DNA of 64,000 nt. It comes from Lactiplantibacillus paraplantarum (lineage in GTDB: Bacteria > Bacillota > Bacilli > Lactobacillales > Lactobacillaceae). The position numbers were made by a program, and so were the translations under genes. Of the stretch, positions 55,006 to 63,702 are shown one piece after another. The DNA is taken from positions 1,736,001 to 1,800,000 of the forward strand of contig NZ_CP032744.1 of assembly GCF_003641145.1 (NCBI RefSeq). The letters run 5' to 3'. The notes below the pieces were generated by a model that saw nothing but the letters and a program-made list of their open reading frames with translations, was not told where the DNA came from and searched no databases. Position 1 is the first letter of the stretch, and every line of letters starts with the position of its first letter.

Positions 55006-55391
55006 TGTTTCACCACCCGGTAACTATTCAGAGTCGCCAAAAAGTTATCGCTAATTACATTGGCTTCCTGCAGCTCCAGATAGGCTTGTGATGGCGATTT
55101 AAACTTAACGGAGGTATCACCCTCGGAAATACTATCAACATCTCCCGACTGCTCGTCAAGTGGCGTTAACAACTGATGGGTGCCGACATACTGCATGCAC
55201 ATCGCTACAATCGTGCTATCCAGATGTTCTGATAAGGCAATCGGATCAACATGGCAATAATTTGCCACATCCATAATCGTCTTATCGAGCACATAACTTA
55301 AAACATCATCATAGCCATCATTCCCGTCAGGCTTCGGCAATAGCTTCTTTAGTTGGGCCAATAACACTGGCCGCCGCGGTAATTGTTCCAT
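55002..55391 (-). CDS. Head-tail connector (gp15-like adaptor)
   Basis: 129 residues, helical (LLAQLKKLLPKPDGNDGYDD; YCHVDPIALSEHLDSTIVAM; a final TLNSYRVVKQ). The pattern fits phage gp6/gp15-type adaptors that bind the portal. Confidence 0.83.
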   Translation of the reverse strand: MEQLPRRPVLLAQLKKLLPKPDGNDGYDDVLSYVLDKTIMDVANYCHVDPIALSEHLDSTIVAMCMQYVGTHQLLTPLDEQSGDVDSISEGDTSVKFKSPSQAYLELQEANVISDNFLATLNSYRVVKQ

Positions 55392-55404
55392 GCTTACCCC
55401 ACCT

Positions 55405-56445
55405 TTACTTAACGAGTGCTAATAAATCAGCTTTAACGGCACTAGCATCGTATTGAATTCCTTCTTGGTCTAAATAAGCCTTGATTTGTTCGACCGTGCT
55501 TGAATCGGTTGGTTTAGCCAATGTTTGCACTGTGCCTTCTGCCGGAGCCTTATCACTCACAACAAATTCAATCCCCTTGGTCTTGGTCTTCAAGATGAAA
55601 ACATCATCGTATGATTGTTCGTAATACAAGAAGTTCCCAGAATTCATAGCTGATGGACTGTCAAAGCCAGCAAAACTGTACTTTTGCGGTGCGATTTGAA
55701 TTCCGTTTGAAATCAAGAACATTTCAATTTGCTTAGCATCAGCTTTAAGTTTGGAACCAACCGTGAAGTCGAAAGCCGTTTGCATTAAGTCAGATGGCAC
55801 AACCACAATTGTTACATCATCTAGGCTATAAACAGTGCGTTGAACGTTATTAGGGTCTTTCAAGACCATTTCACGGTTCATTGCTTCAGCACGTTTAAGA
55901 ATGGCGTTGTTCTTTGGCGTCAGGTATAAGATTCGGCCTTGTTGTGGCACACGGGCTTCGTCCATTCCGACCATCATGTCATCGAACGCGGTTAAGATGT
56001 TCTTTTCATCTAATGTATCAGTTTGAATGCCGCCATCGTTCGCGTCTGCTTTACGTTGATATAGCTTAGAAAACATTTCGCGATCCATTTCTGGCATCTT
56101 TTCATCAAGATTGAATTGCTTCGTGATATTCGCCATCGAGATCACATAGTTAGATTCGTCCACATCTGATGGGTCAACCAAGGTACTCCAATACCGCTCA
56201 TTTTTAAGTTCATATGGATCCCAATCATTTGAATAGTTTGCAGAAGGTGTTGTAATGGTTCGCCGCGCACGGTCCCGCCGACCTTCATCAATCGTTAACC
56301 GTGGGACTTTGATATGTTTAGCACCATCAAAGCTAATTAATGAATTTGACGGTGAGTTCCATAAGTCTGCTGAGAATAAATGTCCGTCGTAAAAAGATTG
56401 TTGAATCGCCTGTTGGTAGGCATCTGCATAATTAATTGTTGCCAT
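55405..56445 (-). CDS. Major capsid protein with C-terminal HeH/LEM-like domain
   Basis: 346 residues. A coat-protein body (IKVPRLTIDEGRRDRARRTI; WSTLVDPSDVDESNYVISMA; ILYLTPKNNAILKRAEAMNR; FDFTVGSKLKADAKQIEMFL) is followed at about 316-346 by VEQIKAYLDQEGIQYDASAV, a helix-extended-loop-helix unit of the HeH/LEM type. The extra domain likely lies on the capsid surface. It follows the scaffold gene. Confidence 0.92.
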   Translation of the reverse strand: MATINYADAYQQAIQQSFYDGHLFSADLWNSPSNSLISFDGAKHIKVPRLTIDEGRRDRARRTITTPSANYSNDWDPYELKNERYWSTLVDPSDVDESNYVISMANITKQFNLDEKMPEMDREMFSKLYQRKADANDGGIQTDTLDEKNILTAFDDMMVGMDEARVPQQGRILYLTPKNNAILKRAEAMNREMVLKDPNNVQRTVYSLDDVTIVVVPSDLMQTAFDFTVGSKLKADAKQIEMFLISNGIQIAPQKYSFAGFDSPSAMNSGNFLYYEQSYDDVFILKTKTKGIEFVVSDKAPAEGTVQTLAKPTDSSTVEQIKAYLDQEGIQYDASAVKADLLALVK

Positions 56446-56457
56446 GTTGTTTTCCTC

Positions 56458-57012
56458 CTAAGATTTAAATGCGTCGATCATTGCTTGGGCGGGATCTGGA
56501 TCTTGCGGGCCACTCCCACCGTTTGGTTCGTAATGTCCCTGCTTACCTTCGTCGAACAAATAGCCATCGGACTTTTTAAGCGCTGCTAACTGATCATCGA
56601 CACCTTCAAGCTTGCCATCATCGGTTAGCTTCACCTTATCCATATCAAGCAAGCCCTTGATGGCTTTAGGGTTACGTACTTTAGCACCAGTCAGCGCCGT
56701 ATTCAATGCGCCGTTCAACTTGGTTTGGTTAAGCTGAGCGGTCAATGCTTTAGTGTCCTCATCATATTTGGCTTGTAAATCAGTGACTTGCTTAGTCAAC
56801 TCTTCGTTATCCCCTAATTGCTTTTTAAGGCCCTTCAAATCCTTATCCCGGCTAGCCACGTTACCTTTTAAAGTTTCGTTTTCTTGTTGCAAGGCTTCAA
56901 TGCCAGTACTGGCTTTAACCTTGGCGTTTTCGATATCCTCGCCGTTGATATCCATAACAGCCTTGATTTGTTCCTCGGTAAGTTTCAGTTCTGTTAGTTT
57001 TTCACGTTTCAT
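56458..57012 (-). CDS. Phage scaffold protein (GP20 family)
   Basis: 184 residues, mostly coiled coil (IEALQQENETLKGNVASRDK; NEELTKQVTDLQAKYDEDTK), with a C-terminal NGALNTALTGAKVRNPKAIK segment and a Gly/Pro/Asp end. This is the GP20 minor structural/scaffold family. It guides capsid assembly and is removed later. ATG with GGAGG 8 nt upstream. Confidence 0.9.
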   Translation of the reverse strand: MKREKLTELKLTEEQIKAVMDINGEDIENAKVKASTGIEALQQENETLKGNVASRDKDLKGLKKQLGDNEELTKQVTDLQAKYDEDTKALTAQLNQTKLNGALNTALTGAKVRNPKAIKGLLDMDKVKLTDDGKLEGVDDQLAALKKSDGYLFDEGKQGHYEPNGGSGPQDPDPAQAMIDAFKS

Positions 57013-57108
57013 TTTTGTTTTCCTCCGTTACGCTTTTTGTACGTGGTTGCACCACCACTTGTGTAAAACAAAAGAACCTTTTTACGTCTTGTTCGGGACA
57101 ATTTAGGT

Positions 57109-57141
57109 ATAAAAATAGCACTCAACCGGTGATGGAGTGCT
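57109..57141 (-). terminator. Terminator between the MuF/small-gene pair and the scaffold gene
   Basis: Stem AGCACTC/GAGTGCT with an 11-nt loop, followed on the minus strand by ATTTTTATA. It is an unusual place for a terminator, in the middle of the head operon. Confidence 0.75.
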
Positions 57142-57159
57142 GGTGGAACTATCTATTGG

Positions 57160-57411
57160 TTATTGCCATTCAATTTTCACATTCCAATGATCTTCGGTGA
57201 TTTTACGGGCCTTGTCCAAACATTCCTGAACATTAGGCGCATACTTGTAATAACTATATTTAATCTCAGCTGTAAAATTATTTACTTCTAAATTGTTACG
57301 AAAGGATTCCATTTCAGGTGAATTATAGTCAATACCCGCAGCTTCTTGCTGTTCATTAAACCGATAGTATAGGAATTCTCGAACATCTGGGTTGATCTCA
57401 TTTATTTTCAT
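57160..57411 (-). CDS. Small protein overlapping the MuF gene, candidate immunity partner
   Basis: 83 residues from ATG 57411 (MKINEINPDVREFLYYRFNE), 14 bp inside the end of the MuF-ART gene, with AGGTGGG as RBS. Acidic and aromatic (NFTAEIKYSYYKYAPNVQEC ... HWNVKIEWQ). I recognise no family. Translational coupling behind a gene with a toxin-like C-terminus, followed by a terminator, is the usual layout of an immunity gene; that role is an inference. Confidence 0.65.
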   Translation of the reverse strand: MKINEINPDVREFLYYRFNEQQEAAGIDYNSPEMESFRNNLEVNNFTAEIKYSYYKYAPNVQECLDKARKITEDHWNVKIEWQ

Positions 57412-59068
57412 CAATAATTCCCACCTTTCCTCGATTCAATACGACAAACTTATCACCATTTGAATTATACCACCCATCAACGCCTAAGCCCATTGCAACG
57501 TAATCGAATAACATCTCGCCAACCAGTGGCTGTACTTTCTCTTTAATTCCATATATTTGCATTTGTTTTTGCAATGCAGCCTGAAACTCAAATTGATTTA
57601 CGATAACGCTATCCGCTGCCATTGTACCAGTGACAAGTTCATTAGGCGAATAGCCATATTTTTTGGTAGTATACTGATAATCTGCACCAAAATATATTCC
57701 CCGTCCATTAAGAGAATTGTTGGTTGTCGAATACTCCAGCGGACCCCGCAACAATTGCTGCTTTCGATCAGTATAACGATAAATTTTCGCACTATCAGGA
57801 ATTAGTAGCGAATCCTTCCAATTAATAATAGTTGGTTTAACATCATAGCCCAGTTGGTGGGCATAGTCCAACATATTTTGGCGGTAGGCACCATGATAAA
57901 TATCGTCCGGTACGTCTGGCCTTTGCCGTTCAACCTGAATTATCATGCCTTCAAGCTGAGCAGCAGTTAACTCACTGATACGGGCAATCGGCTTCTTACT
58001 CAACATTTGAGTAATGTCACCATTATTCCAAACCCTGTTGGCAGTTCCATATTCCTTCCACCAATCAGCATAGGTAGCATTCTCAATTAACTTACCTTTA
58101 CCAGTCTCAGGATCACGCATCCAACGTTCACCCACATCGGGTAAATCCGCAATCCACGGTACTGTCGTACAGCGGCACCGAGCGTGGATCAAGGGGTAGT
58201 TAATGCCAACTCGCCGGTCTTTCATCGCAAAATGTTGACCGTCTAACTTAGCGCATATGTTACAAGTATGACTTTCAAGCGTTGCCATATATTCGTAAGC
58301 ATCAATACCGCTTTCTTCGTAGCTCTTAGCGGTTGCTTCTTCTTGGATATGGCCTAATTCAGATTGCACCAGGTTATGAATCTGATTTCGCTTCACATCT
58401 TGGAACTGGGCGTGCATTCGTTGGGCAACTTTATCAACGCCCCAACCCATCACAGTTGCACGAAACAGCGAATCCATTAAATAACTAGGCAGTTCTTGCT
58501 GATAGTTCCTCCAAATCCGTTGTGAGAAGTCCTTGCCATCTTTAGCCCATGGCCGAGATACCACTGTTTGAAGCTGGGCCTCATTGAAATGAGCGAAATC
58601 CGAAGTAAACGCGCCACGCTGTTGCTGAACATTAAACGTAGTCCGCATATAAGTGTCTTCATATTGCTTCGTCAACGCTGTTTCCATACTGCTAGCATGT
58701 TTCTTGGCTAGCCCACGGGTAAGTTTACGCATTTGGTCTTCAAGCGCTGACAGACGCGCTAAGCGGCTCTTATAATATTCACTGTTTAACTCCTGTTCAT
58801 ACCCTCCAGTCTTGGCCTTAGCTTCGAACTGCGCTAGCGTATTCTGCCAATGTTTGGTCTTGATGCCGTCCAATGCCTTAATGGCTTGATCAGAACTTAA
58901 CCCCTCATTGGCGGCATACTTATCAACCCATGAGCTGGCTTCCTTGGCAATCTCACGGTAGGCGCCGTTCAATCCGGGTTGCAGTGCCTTCTCATAAGCT
59001 TGCGTATTCTTGATTGCTCGCTGCTTAACGCGCAAATGACGCTTCTCCCAATAACTAAGTTTGGTCAT
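57398..59068 (-). CDS. MuF head protein with C-terminal ADP-ribosyltransferase-like domain
   Basis: 556 residues from ATG 59068 (GGTGAGG upstream; overlaps the portal stop by 14 bp). The first 310 residues are the SPP1 gp7/MuF head-morphogenesis domain, ending in the Cys/His motif CNICAKLDG ... HARCRCTT (about 268-300). The last 130 residues are not needed for MuF function: KIYRYTDRKQ (Arg near 430), LEYSTTNNSLNGRGIYFGAD (near 440-460) and a final GLGVDGWYNSNGDKFVVLNR. The order of Arg, Ser/Thr-Ser/Thr and G.GIYF recalls ADP-ribosyltransferase toxins often fused to MuF proteins. The assignment of this last domain is tentative. Confidence 0.8.
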   Translation of the reverse strand: MTKLSYWEKRHLRVKQRAIKNTQAYEKALQPGLNGAYREIAKEASSWVDKYAANEGLSSDQAIKALDGIKTKHWQNTLAQFEAKAKTGGYEQELNSEYYKSRLARLSALEDQMRKLTRGLAKKHASSMETALTKQYEDTYMRTTFNVQQQRGAFTSDFAHFNEAQLQTVVSRPWAKDGKDFSQRIWRNYQQELPSYLMDSLFRATVMGWGVDKVAQRMHAQFQDVKRNQIHNLVQSELGHIQEEATAKSYEESGIDAYEYMATLESHTCNICAKLDGQHFAMKDRRVGINYPLIHARCRCTTVPWIADLPDVGERWMRDPETGKGKLIENATYADWWKEYGTANRVWNNGDITQMLSKKPIARISELTAAQLEGMIIQVERQRPDVPDDIYHGAYRQNMLDYAHQLGYDVKPTIINWKDSLLIPDSAKIYRYTDRKQQLLRGPLEYSTTNNSLNGRGIYFGADYQYTTKKYGYSPNELVTGTMAADSVIVNQFEFQAALQKQMQIYGIKEKVQPLVGEMLFDYVAMGLGVDGWYNSNGDKFVVLNRGKVGIIDENK

Positions 59069-60485
59069 CGTCCTCACCGCCTAGCTGGTCGTCAGCATCT
59101 GGATTACCGTAGCCATCTTGCGCCACAATATCATCTTGCCGATTCTTCAACTCTTCTTGCCAGTCATCGACAATTGGATTGGCCTTAGCAACAGCCTCAT
59201 CACTAGAATACTGGGCGACCTGCGCCACGACCTGAGCTTGCTCCAAGCTATTCTGGATAGCTGTGCGAGTCCACGTCTGACTAATTGGGCGACTGTCAGC
59301 ATCACTAACACCCAGCCAGCCCATAATAGCCCGCACAAGCTCGCTAAGTGCATCTCGGAAATAAGCTTCAGTGTTAGACGCTTTAAGTTCAAGATGCCCA
59401 TATAATGCACGAATAGCCGTTCCAGAAGCATTTCCGATTGCTTTAAAATCTGTCGGGTTAATGCCCTGCCCATCTACGAATATCTTGCTGTCAGTACGGT
59501 TCAAAACGTTGTCCCGAGCTTCAACTGGAATGTCGATAGTCAACTTGTCAACGCCAGACTTATCACTTGGGCCGAGGTTATCCATCTTAATCGCTTTGTC
59601 CTGCTTTAAGGTTTTCATAAACTCTGACAAGTCGGTGCCACCATAATTGGTAAGCACTAAAATAACTTGTTGTACGTCGTTAATGTCGTTCACGAAGCCG
59701 TTATAAACGTTATCGAACACATCGATGAACCCCTTGACCTTCAACAACTCTGGGCGTTGGTCCTTGTTTTTAGGGAAGGCAATAAAGGGTACCCGGCCAA
59801 ACCCATGGTCAAATACGGCACCAGCACCCACTTCATCACCAGTTGATACATCATAAGTTGGGAATCGGTCGTCAATCGTTTCCAGATCACTATAGTCTGA
59901 CAGCTTGGACTTAAACACTGTTACATCTTTAGCCGTCCAATATTCGTGAACATTGAATTGCTTACCGGTATCTGGGTCCAGCTCTTTGTAGCTACGCCGC
60001 ACTGCCAGTAATTTACGATCGAGGTCACTGCTATAAATGGGAGTAACCTGATCAGGCGGCACAATACCATAACGGAACTGCTTGTCATCATCAATCCAAT
60101 AATGAAGCCAACCAACACCAGCATTACTAGCATCAACTACTAACTGATTCAGACGCAGGTTAAAGTTGTCGCCTAACGTATTTTTGATTTTATCGTTAAG
60201 ATTGTCGTCCTCAACGTCAATTGCCGGTGGCACCGTTGCAAGATAGCCCGCTTCCTGATCAATTAATAGCTGAGCATAATTACTACTAACCCGGTTATCA
60301 GCATGACGTAATGGGCCGTCCTCGGCTTCCTTGCCTTCTTCTTTAGTCTTAGACTCACCATCATTTCGCAATGTAATATCATTTTCATTGTGGTAATAGC
60401 GCAAGGCTGTACTGTAGTGACGGTTAAACCGAGTTCGTCGCCCGTCGGTATTCTTTAACAATTGGATCATCGCTTTTGTTTCCAA
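59055..60485 (-). CDS. Phage portal protein (SPP1 gp6 family)
   Basis: 476 residues. Pattern: RHYSTALRYYHNENDITLRN, RVSSNYAQLLIDQEAGYLAT, GVGWLHYWIDDDKQFRYGIV, then the long-stem region and a C-terminal acidic tail. Twelve copies form the DNA channel. The start is TTG 60485 with AAGGAGG 9 nt upstream; the first ATG (60470) is too far from it. Overlaps the terminase large subunit by 19 bp. Confidence 0.93.
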   Translation of the reverse strand: METKAMIQLLKNTDGRRTRFNRHYSTALRYYHNENDITLRNDGESKTKEEGKEAEDGPLRHADNRVSSNYAQLLIDQEAGYLATVPPAIDVEDDNLNDKIKNTLGDNFNLRLNQLVVDASNAGVGWLHYWIDDDKQFRYGIVPPDQVTPIYSSDLDRKLLAVRRSYKELDPDTGKQFNVHEYWTAKDVTVFKSKLSDYSDLETIDDRFPTYDVSTGDEVGAGAVFDHGFGRVPFIAFPKNKDQRPELLKVKGFIDVFDNVYNGFVNDINDVQQVILVLTNYGGTDLSEFMKTLKQDKAIKMDNLGPSDKSGVDKLTIDIPVEARDNVLNRTDSKIFVDGQGINPTDFKAIGNASGTAIRALYGHLELKASNTEAYFRDALSELVRAIMGWLGVSDADSRPISQTWTRTAIQNSLEQAQVVAQVAQYSSDEAVAKANPIVDDWQEELKNRQDDIVAQDGYGNPDADDQLGGEDDDQT

Positions 60486-61729
60486 GGCTTGAAACCTCCT
60501 TTCCGCATGATTGACTCAATGGCATACCGAACAGCATCAATACTGTGGTCGTTACCATCGGGGTATTCTGCTTTTAATTCACCATACTTATCGCGTTCTA
60601 ACTCATAGGCTGTGAACTCACGGGCAGCATTAGGACAACGCTCCGGATCAATAATGATTTCACGTAAGTCTTGTAGCCATTTGAATCCCTGGTCACGACT
60701 TCCCGGCCCCTTAATGGCACCAATCACCGGCAGCCCCATGTCCCGAAGTTCAGCAATCGTTCCGGGTGAAGCAGAATCACCAGTGATTGGCTTGTTTTCG
60801 GGATCATACGGTTTGATTAAATCCACGGCGTTCTGGTTCTTCAACCCAACCTGGTAAACTTCTGCGTAGATGTATAGCCGGTGCCGTGCGACATCAAAAA
60901 AGACTTGCTCGTATGCCAATGGATCACTGGCAAAACCGAAATCAAGTCCTCGTCTTGGGTTATCAAATGTTTGTAATTCCTGTTCCGTAATGCGCCGCTT
61001 AATGATGTTGTTAAATACCTCAGCGCCCGTCCCAGTAATCTCACCGAGATACTCATGGGCGTACGCTTTGGGGTTATCCTCCTTTAACTGCTCGGCATCC
61101 GCAATGAACTCTTTACCAAGCCATTCTCTTGGAACACTAAGATAATCGGATTTATGCACCAATGTATCGCCGCGCAGGCCTTCACTGTCAGTCACTTTAT
61201 TCACCCAGCTATTCTGACTCGCTGGCGGATTGTAGCTATAAAAGGTGATGATGTCACTACCACCACGATTAAGCGACTGATTCATAGAACGAATTTCCGG
61301 CCAGCCACCGAACTCATCAACTTCTTCATAGTGTTTAAACTTAGTATAGCCGTGTCTAAACTTCTGTGATTTAATTTTACGTGGCTTATCAGCACCCTTA
61401 AATCGAATCTGCTGGCCAGTCGGCATATAAGTTAATACCATCGGACTAACAGACTCTTTCCAATAGTCTTCAACGCCCAATACATCGATGGCCCATAGAT
61501 ACTGGTCAAACACTGAATCACGCAGCGTGTTTGCAACTTTCCGTAGTACTACGGCGTTCGCTTCTGGGTCTTTCATGATTCCCAATACGACCTCAATTGA
61601 AACGAAACTTGACTTCGTTGATCCACGGCCACCGGACAGCCAATAATTTGAATGCCGACGATGCTTAATATCAACGTGAAGATTGTAGAAAGATGTTGCT
61701 ACTTTAGTCTTTAAGCTCACTCGTTTCAT
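60467..61729 (-). CDS. Terminase large subunit
   Basis: 420 residues from ATG 61729 (MKRVSLKTKVATSFYNL; GGAG 9 nt upstream), overlapping the small subunit's end by 26 bp. ATPase part: Walker A SGGRGSTKSS near 35, Walker B HYEEVDEFGG near 136. Nuclease part: GLDFGFASD near 261, GDSASPG near 316, NDHSIDAVRY near 398. It packages DNA into the prohead, like SPP1/Sf6-type terminases. Confidence 0.95.
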   Translation of the reverse strand: MKRVSLKTKVATSFYNLHVDIKHRRHSNYWLSGGRGSTKSSFVSIEVVLGIMKDPEANAVVLRKVANTLRDSVFDQYLWAIDVLGVEDYWKESVSPMVLTYMPTGQQIRFKGADKPRKIKSQKFRHGYTKFKHYEEVDEFGGWPEIRSMNQSLNRGGSDIITFYSYNPPASQNSWVNKVTDSEGLRGDTLVHKSDYLSVPREWLGKEFIADAEQLKEDNPKAYAHEYLGEITGTGAEVFNNIIKRRITEQELQTFDNPRRGLDFGFASDPLAYEQVFFDVARHRLYIYAEVYQVGLKNQNAVDLIKPYDPENKPITGDSASPGTIAELRDMGLPVIGAIKGPGSRDQGFKWLQDLREIIIDPERCPNAAREFTAYELERDKYGELKAEYPDGNDHSIDAVRYAIESIMRKGGFKPWKQKR

Positions 61730-62540
61730 CTTCATCATCTCCTTCGATATTATCGTCAATCTTAACGCCCTGTGATTCCTGCTGAGTTGTGTAAACATCA
61801 GCATACTTAGCAAGCGTCTCAAGCGCCTTCTGCTTATCATACATTTCAACCACGGCCTCACCTTTGTCAATCCGGATTGACTTTACATTGCTCGTATCAA
61901 TTTGATTACTATCTTCCAAGGTTACTATATTCTCGTAATACCACGCTTGCTCTCCTGTTTCTGGGTCAATATCAGGATCCATGCGATAGTGCCCGTTGTC
62001 ATCCTCATAGGGACCCGTTTTATCTCTAATCTTAGTCCAACGCAAACGCTTCACTGTTTTAAAGCTAACCACATCGCGAACATCCGACTTAGACTGCTGG
62101 CGCAATTCAAGGATGATATCTTGAAGGTCAAAGTACAAGTCAGATTGTTGTTGCTTCTTCAACTCAGTCAACTGCCGTTTTACACTAGCATTCACTAGCA
62201 TCCGACTACCATTCACATTGGCTGTATTCCAATCAACTCTGTAAGCCTGCTGGTACGCCCAAGTTGCATTAAATCGCTGTAAATAAAAGAGGCAGAACAA
62301 CTTCTGCTTTTCAGTCAGCTCGTTGTTTGCCTCTAATTCATCTACTATTTTAGGTGCAACCTTGGGTGCATCTTTTTTTCGTTTTGGTTGCACCTTTTTG
62401 ATTGCAGATGCATCCTTCTTCCAGCCGTCGCGGGTACGCCACGATTTGAGCGTATTGACTGGCACACCATACTTAGCTGAGATGTCTTTGTAAGCCATCC
62501 CTGAAGAGTAATCCCTACCTGCCTGTTTTCGTTTATCCAT
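61704..62540 (-). CDS. Terminase small subunit
   Basis: 278 residues from ATG 62540 (a GTG 15 nt upstream is possible). An N-terminal helix-turn-helix (DYSSGMAYKDISAKYGVPVN TLKSW type) is followed by basic KVQPKRKKDAPK, then the terminase small-subunit core ELTEKQKLFCLFYLQRFNAT ... GSRMLVNASVKRQL. The C-terminal end is acidic. It recognises the packaging site and recruits the large subunit. Confidence 0.9.
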   Translation of the reverse strand: MDKRKQAGRDYSSGMAYKDISAKYGVPVNTLKSWRTRDGWKKDASAIKKVQPKRKKDAPKVAPKIVDELEANNELTEKQKLFCLFYLQRFNATWAYQQAYRVDWNTANVNGSRMLVNASVKRQLTELKKQQQSDLYFDLQDIILELRQQSKSDVRDVVSFKTVKRLRWTKIRDKTGPYEDDNGHYRMDPDIDPETGEQAWYYENIVTLEDSNQIDTSNVKSIRIDKGEAVVEMYDKQKALETLAKYADVYTTQQESQGVKIDDNIEGDDEDETSELKD

Positions 62541-62586
62541 TACATACCACCACACCCTGCTTTCTATTGATTTTATGTATTAAATT

Positions 62587-63117
62587 CTAACTTTCGTTGG
62601 TATTTTGGGGTTCAGCATCTAAATACCATTGTAAATTAAAATTTTTTATTTTCTTTTTCACAGACTTTCCTGATCGCTCAGTAACGACAATCAAAAATCC
62701 TAACATCCCATAATCTGTCTCGTGCTGTTCACAATATGCATCTAAGTTCATTAAAAATAAATCACGTGACATACAAAATTGATTTGTTTCTCCCGGAACT
62801 AGACTGGCACCATATTTTTCATTTTGGTACATCTTTCCATGTGAAGAAATAATTAATCCCGTTGTATCTTTCCATGGTTGACTTGGCATGGTAGCAAAAA
62901 GCATCACCTTATCGATTTCGGCAATCTTTTCAGGCGACTTGTTAGTTACTAAAACAGGAATTTCAAATTCTTTTTTACCTTCAACAGCCGTTAAAGAATT
63001 ATGGAAAGTTATCTTTAACCTAACCTTTTTACTCCGTTTAGACTGATATATTGTGTAAACTAGCACCAATGCTCCTACAATTCCTGAAAACCATTCCGCC
63101 AATGAACCTATTTCCAT
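62587..63117 (-). CDS. Membrane-anchored accessory protein, unknown function
   Basis: 176 residues from ATG 63117 (AGGAG 6 nt upstream). One N-terminal membrane segment (SGIVGALVLVYTIYQSKRSK) and a cytoplasmic or external beta-rich domain (VRLKITFHNSLTAVEGKKEF; SLVPGETNQFCMSRDLFLMN). Not a known packaging or head gene. Codon use is more AT-rich than in the structural genes, which suggests a later acquisition (moron). No family recognised. Confidence 0.65.
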   Translation of the reverse strand: MEIGSLAEWFSGIVGALVLVYTIYQSKRSKKVRLKITFHNSLTAVEGKKEFEIPVLVTNKSPEKIAEIDKVMLFATMPSQPWKDTTGLIISSHGKMYQNEKYGASLVPGETNQFCMSRDLFLMNLDAYCEQHETDYGMLGFLIVVTERSGKSVKKKIKNFNLQWYLDAEPQNTNES

Positions 63118-63279
63118 CACAATCTCCTCCAAACTAATATAACTATACAAAAACTCCCACCATTAAGCGAGAGCTAGTTTGAAGGCATGCTATTAGTTTA
63201 AATTCATTCTCTTTCTTTTCTCAGTTAAATCCATATCACTAAAAAGCTTGATATATCAATGATAGTTTGTTTTCCAAAT

Positions 63280-63305
63280 TAAAAGCCCTCCGAAGGACGC
63301 TAGCT
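63280..63305 (-). terminator. Terminator within the accessory cassette
   Basis: A short GC-rich hairpin (AGC-TCC around TTC, with GGA-GCT) ends in CTTTTAATTT on the minus strand. It begins right at the stop codon of the 96-residue gene. Confidence 0.55.
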
Positions 63306-63306
63306 T

Positions 63307-63597
63307 TTATTTGGTATTAGCCCTCAAAAAAGAAATTATTTCAGTGTTGCTGATAAACTCATGGTGTTCAATCATCGACCAAATTCCTTTGTCATTTTTT
63401 TGCCATAAATCAATTTCATAAACATTACGCTTACCAGTTGAGAGACGATTCATATAAGAATTCCAATCAATCTTTGAATCACTAAACTTCATCTCAACTT
63501 GACGCATTAAGTCAACAAATATCTCCTTACTCGTTACTCCAAAGGACTCTCGGTCAGTTTTGTTCTCTAAATACTCAGTTATATCAATTTGGTACAT
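63307..63597 (-). CDS. Hypothetical accessory protein (96 aa)
   Basis: 96 soluble residues (MYQIDITEYLENKTDRESFG ... NVYEIDLWQKNDKGIWSMIE). Acidic, no membrane segment, no motif recognised. It is followed by its own terminator and probably preceded by its own promoter (TTGAAA-16-TAACAT on the minus strand, about 63640), so it is transcribed apart from the late operon. Confidence 0.6.
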   Translation of the reverse strand: MYQIDITEYLENKTDRESFGVTSKEIFVDLMRQVEMKFSDSKIDWNSYMNRLSTGKRNVYEIDLWQKNDKGIWSMIEHHEFISNTEIISFLRANTK

Positions 63598-63702
63598 ACC
63601 ACATCACTCCCTATCTAATCCAACTATATATAAAGCTTCTACTATGTTATATGAGTAAGAGGCAGTTTCAAATGCTACATATCTGAAAACCACCTTAAAA
63701 AG

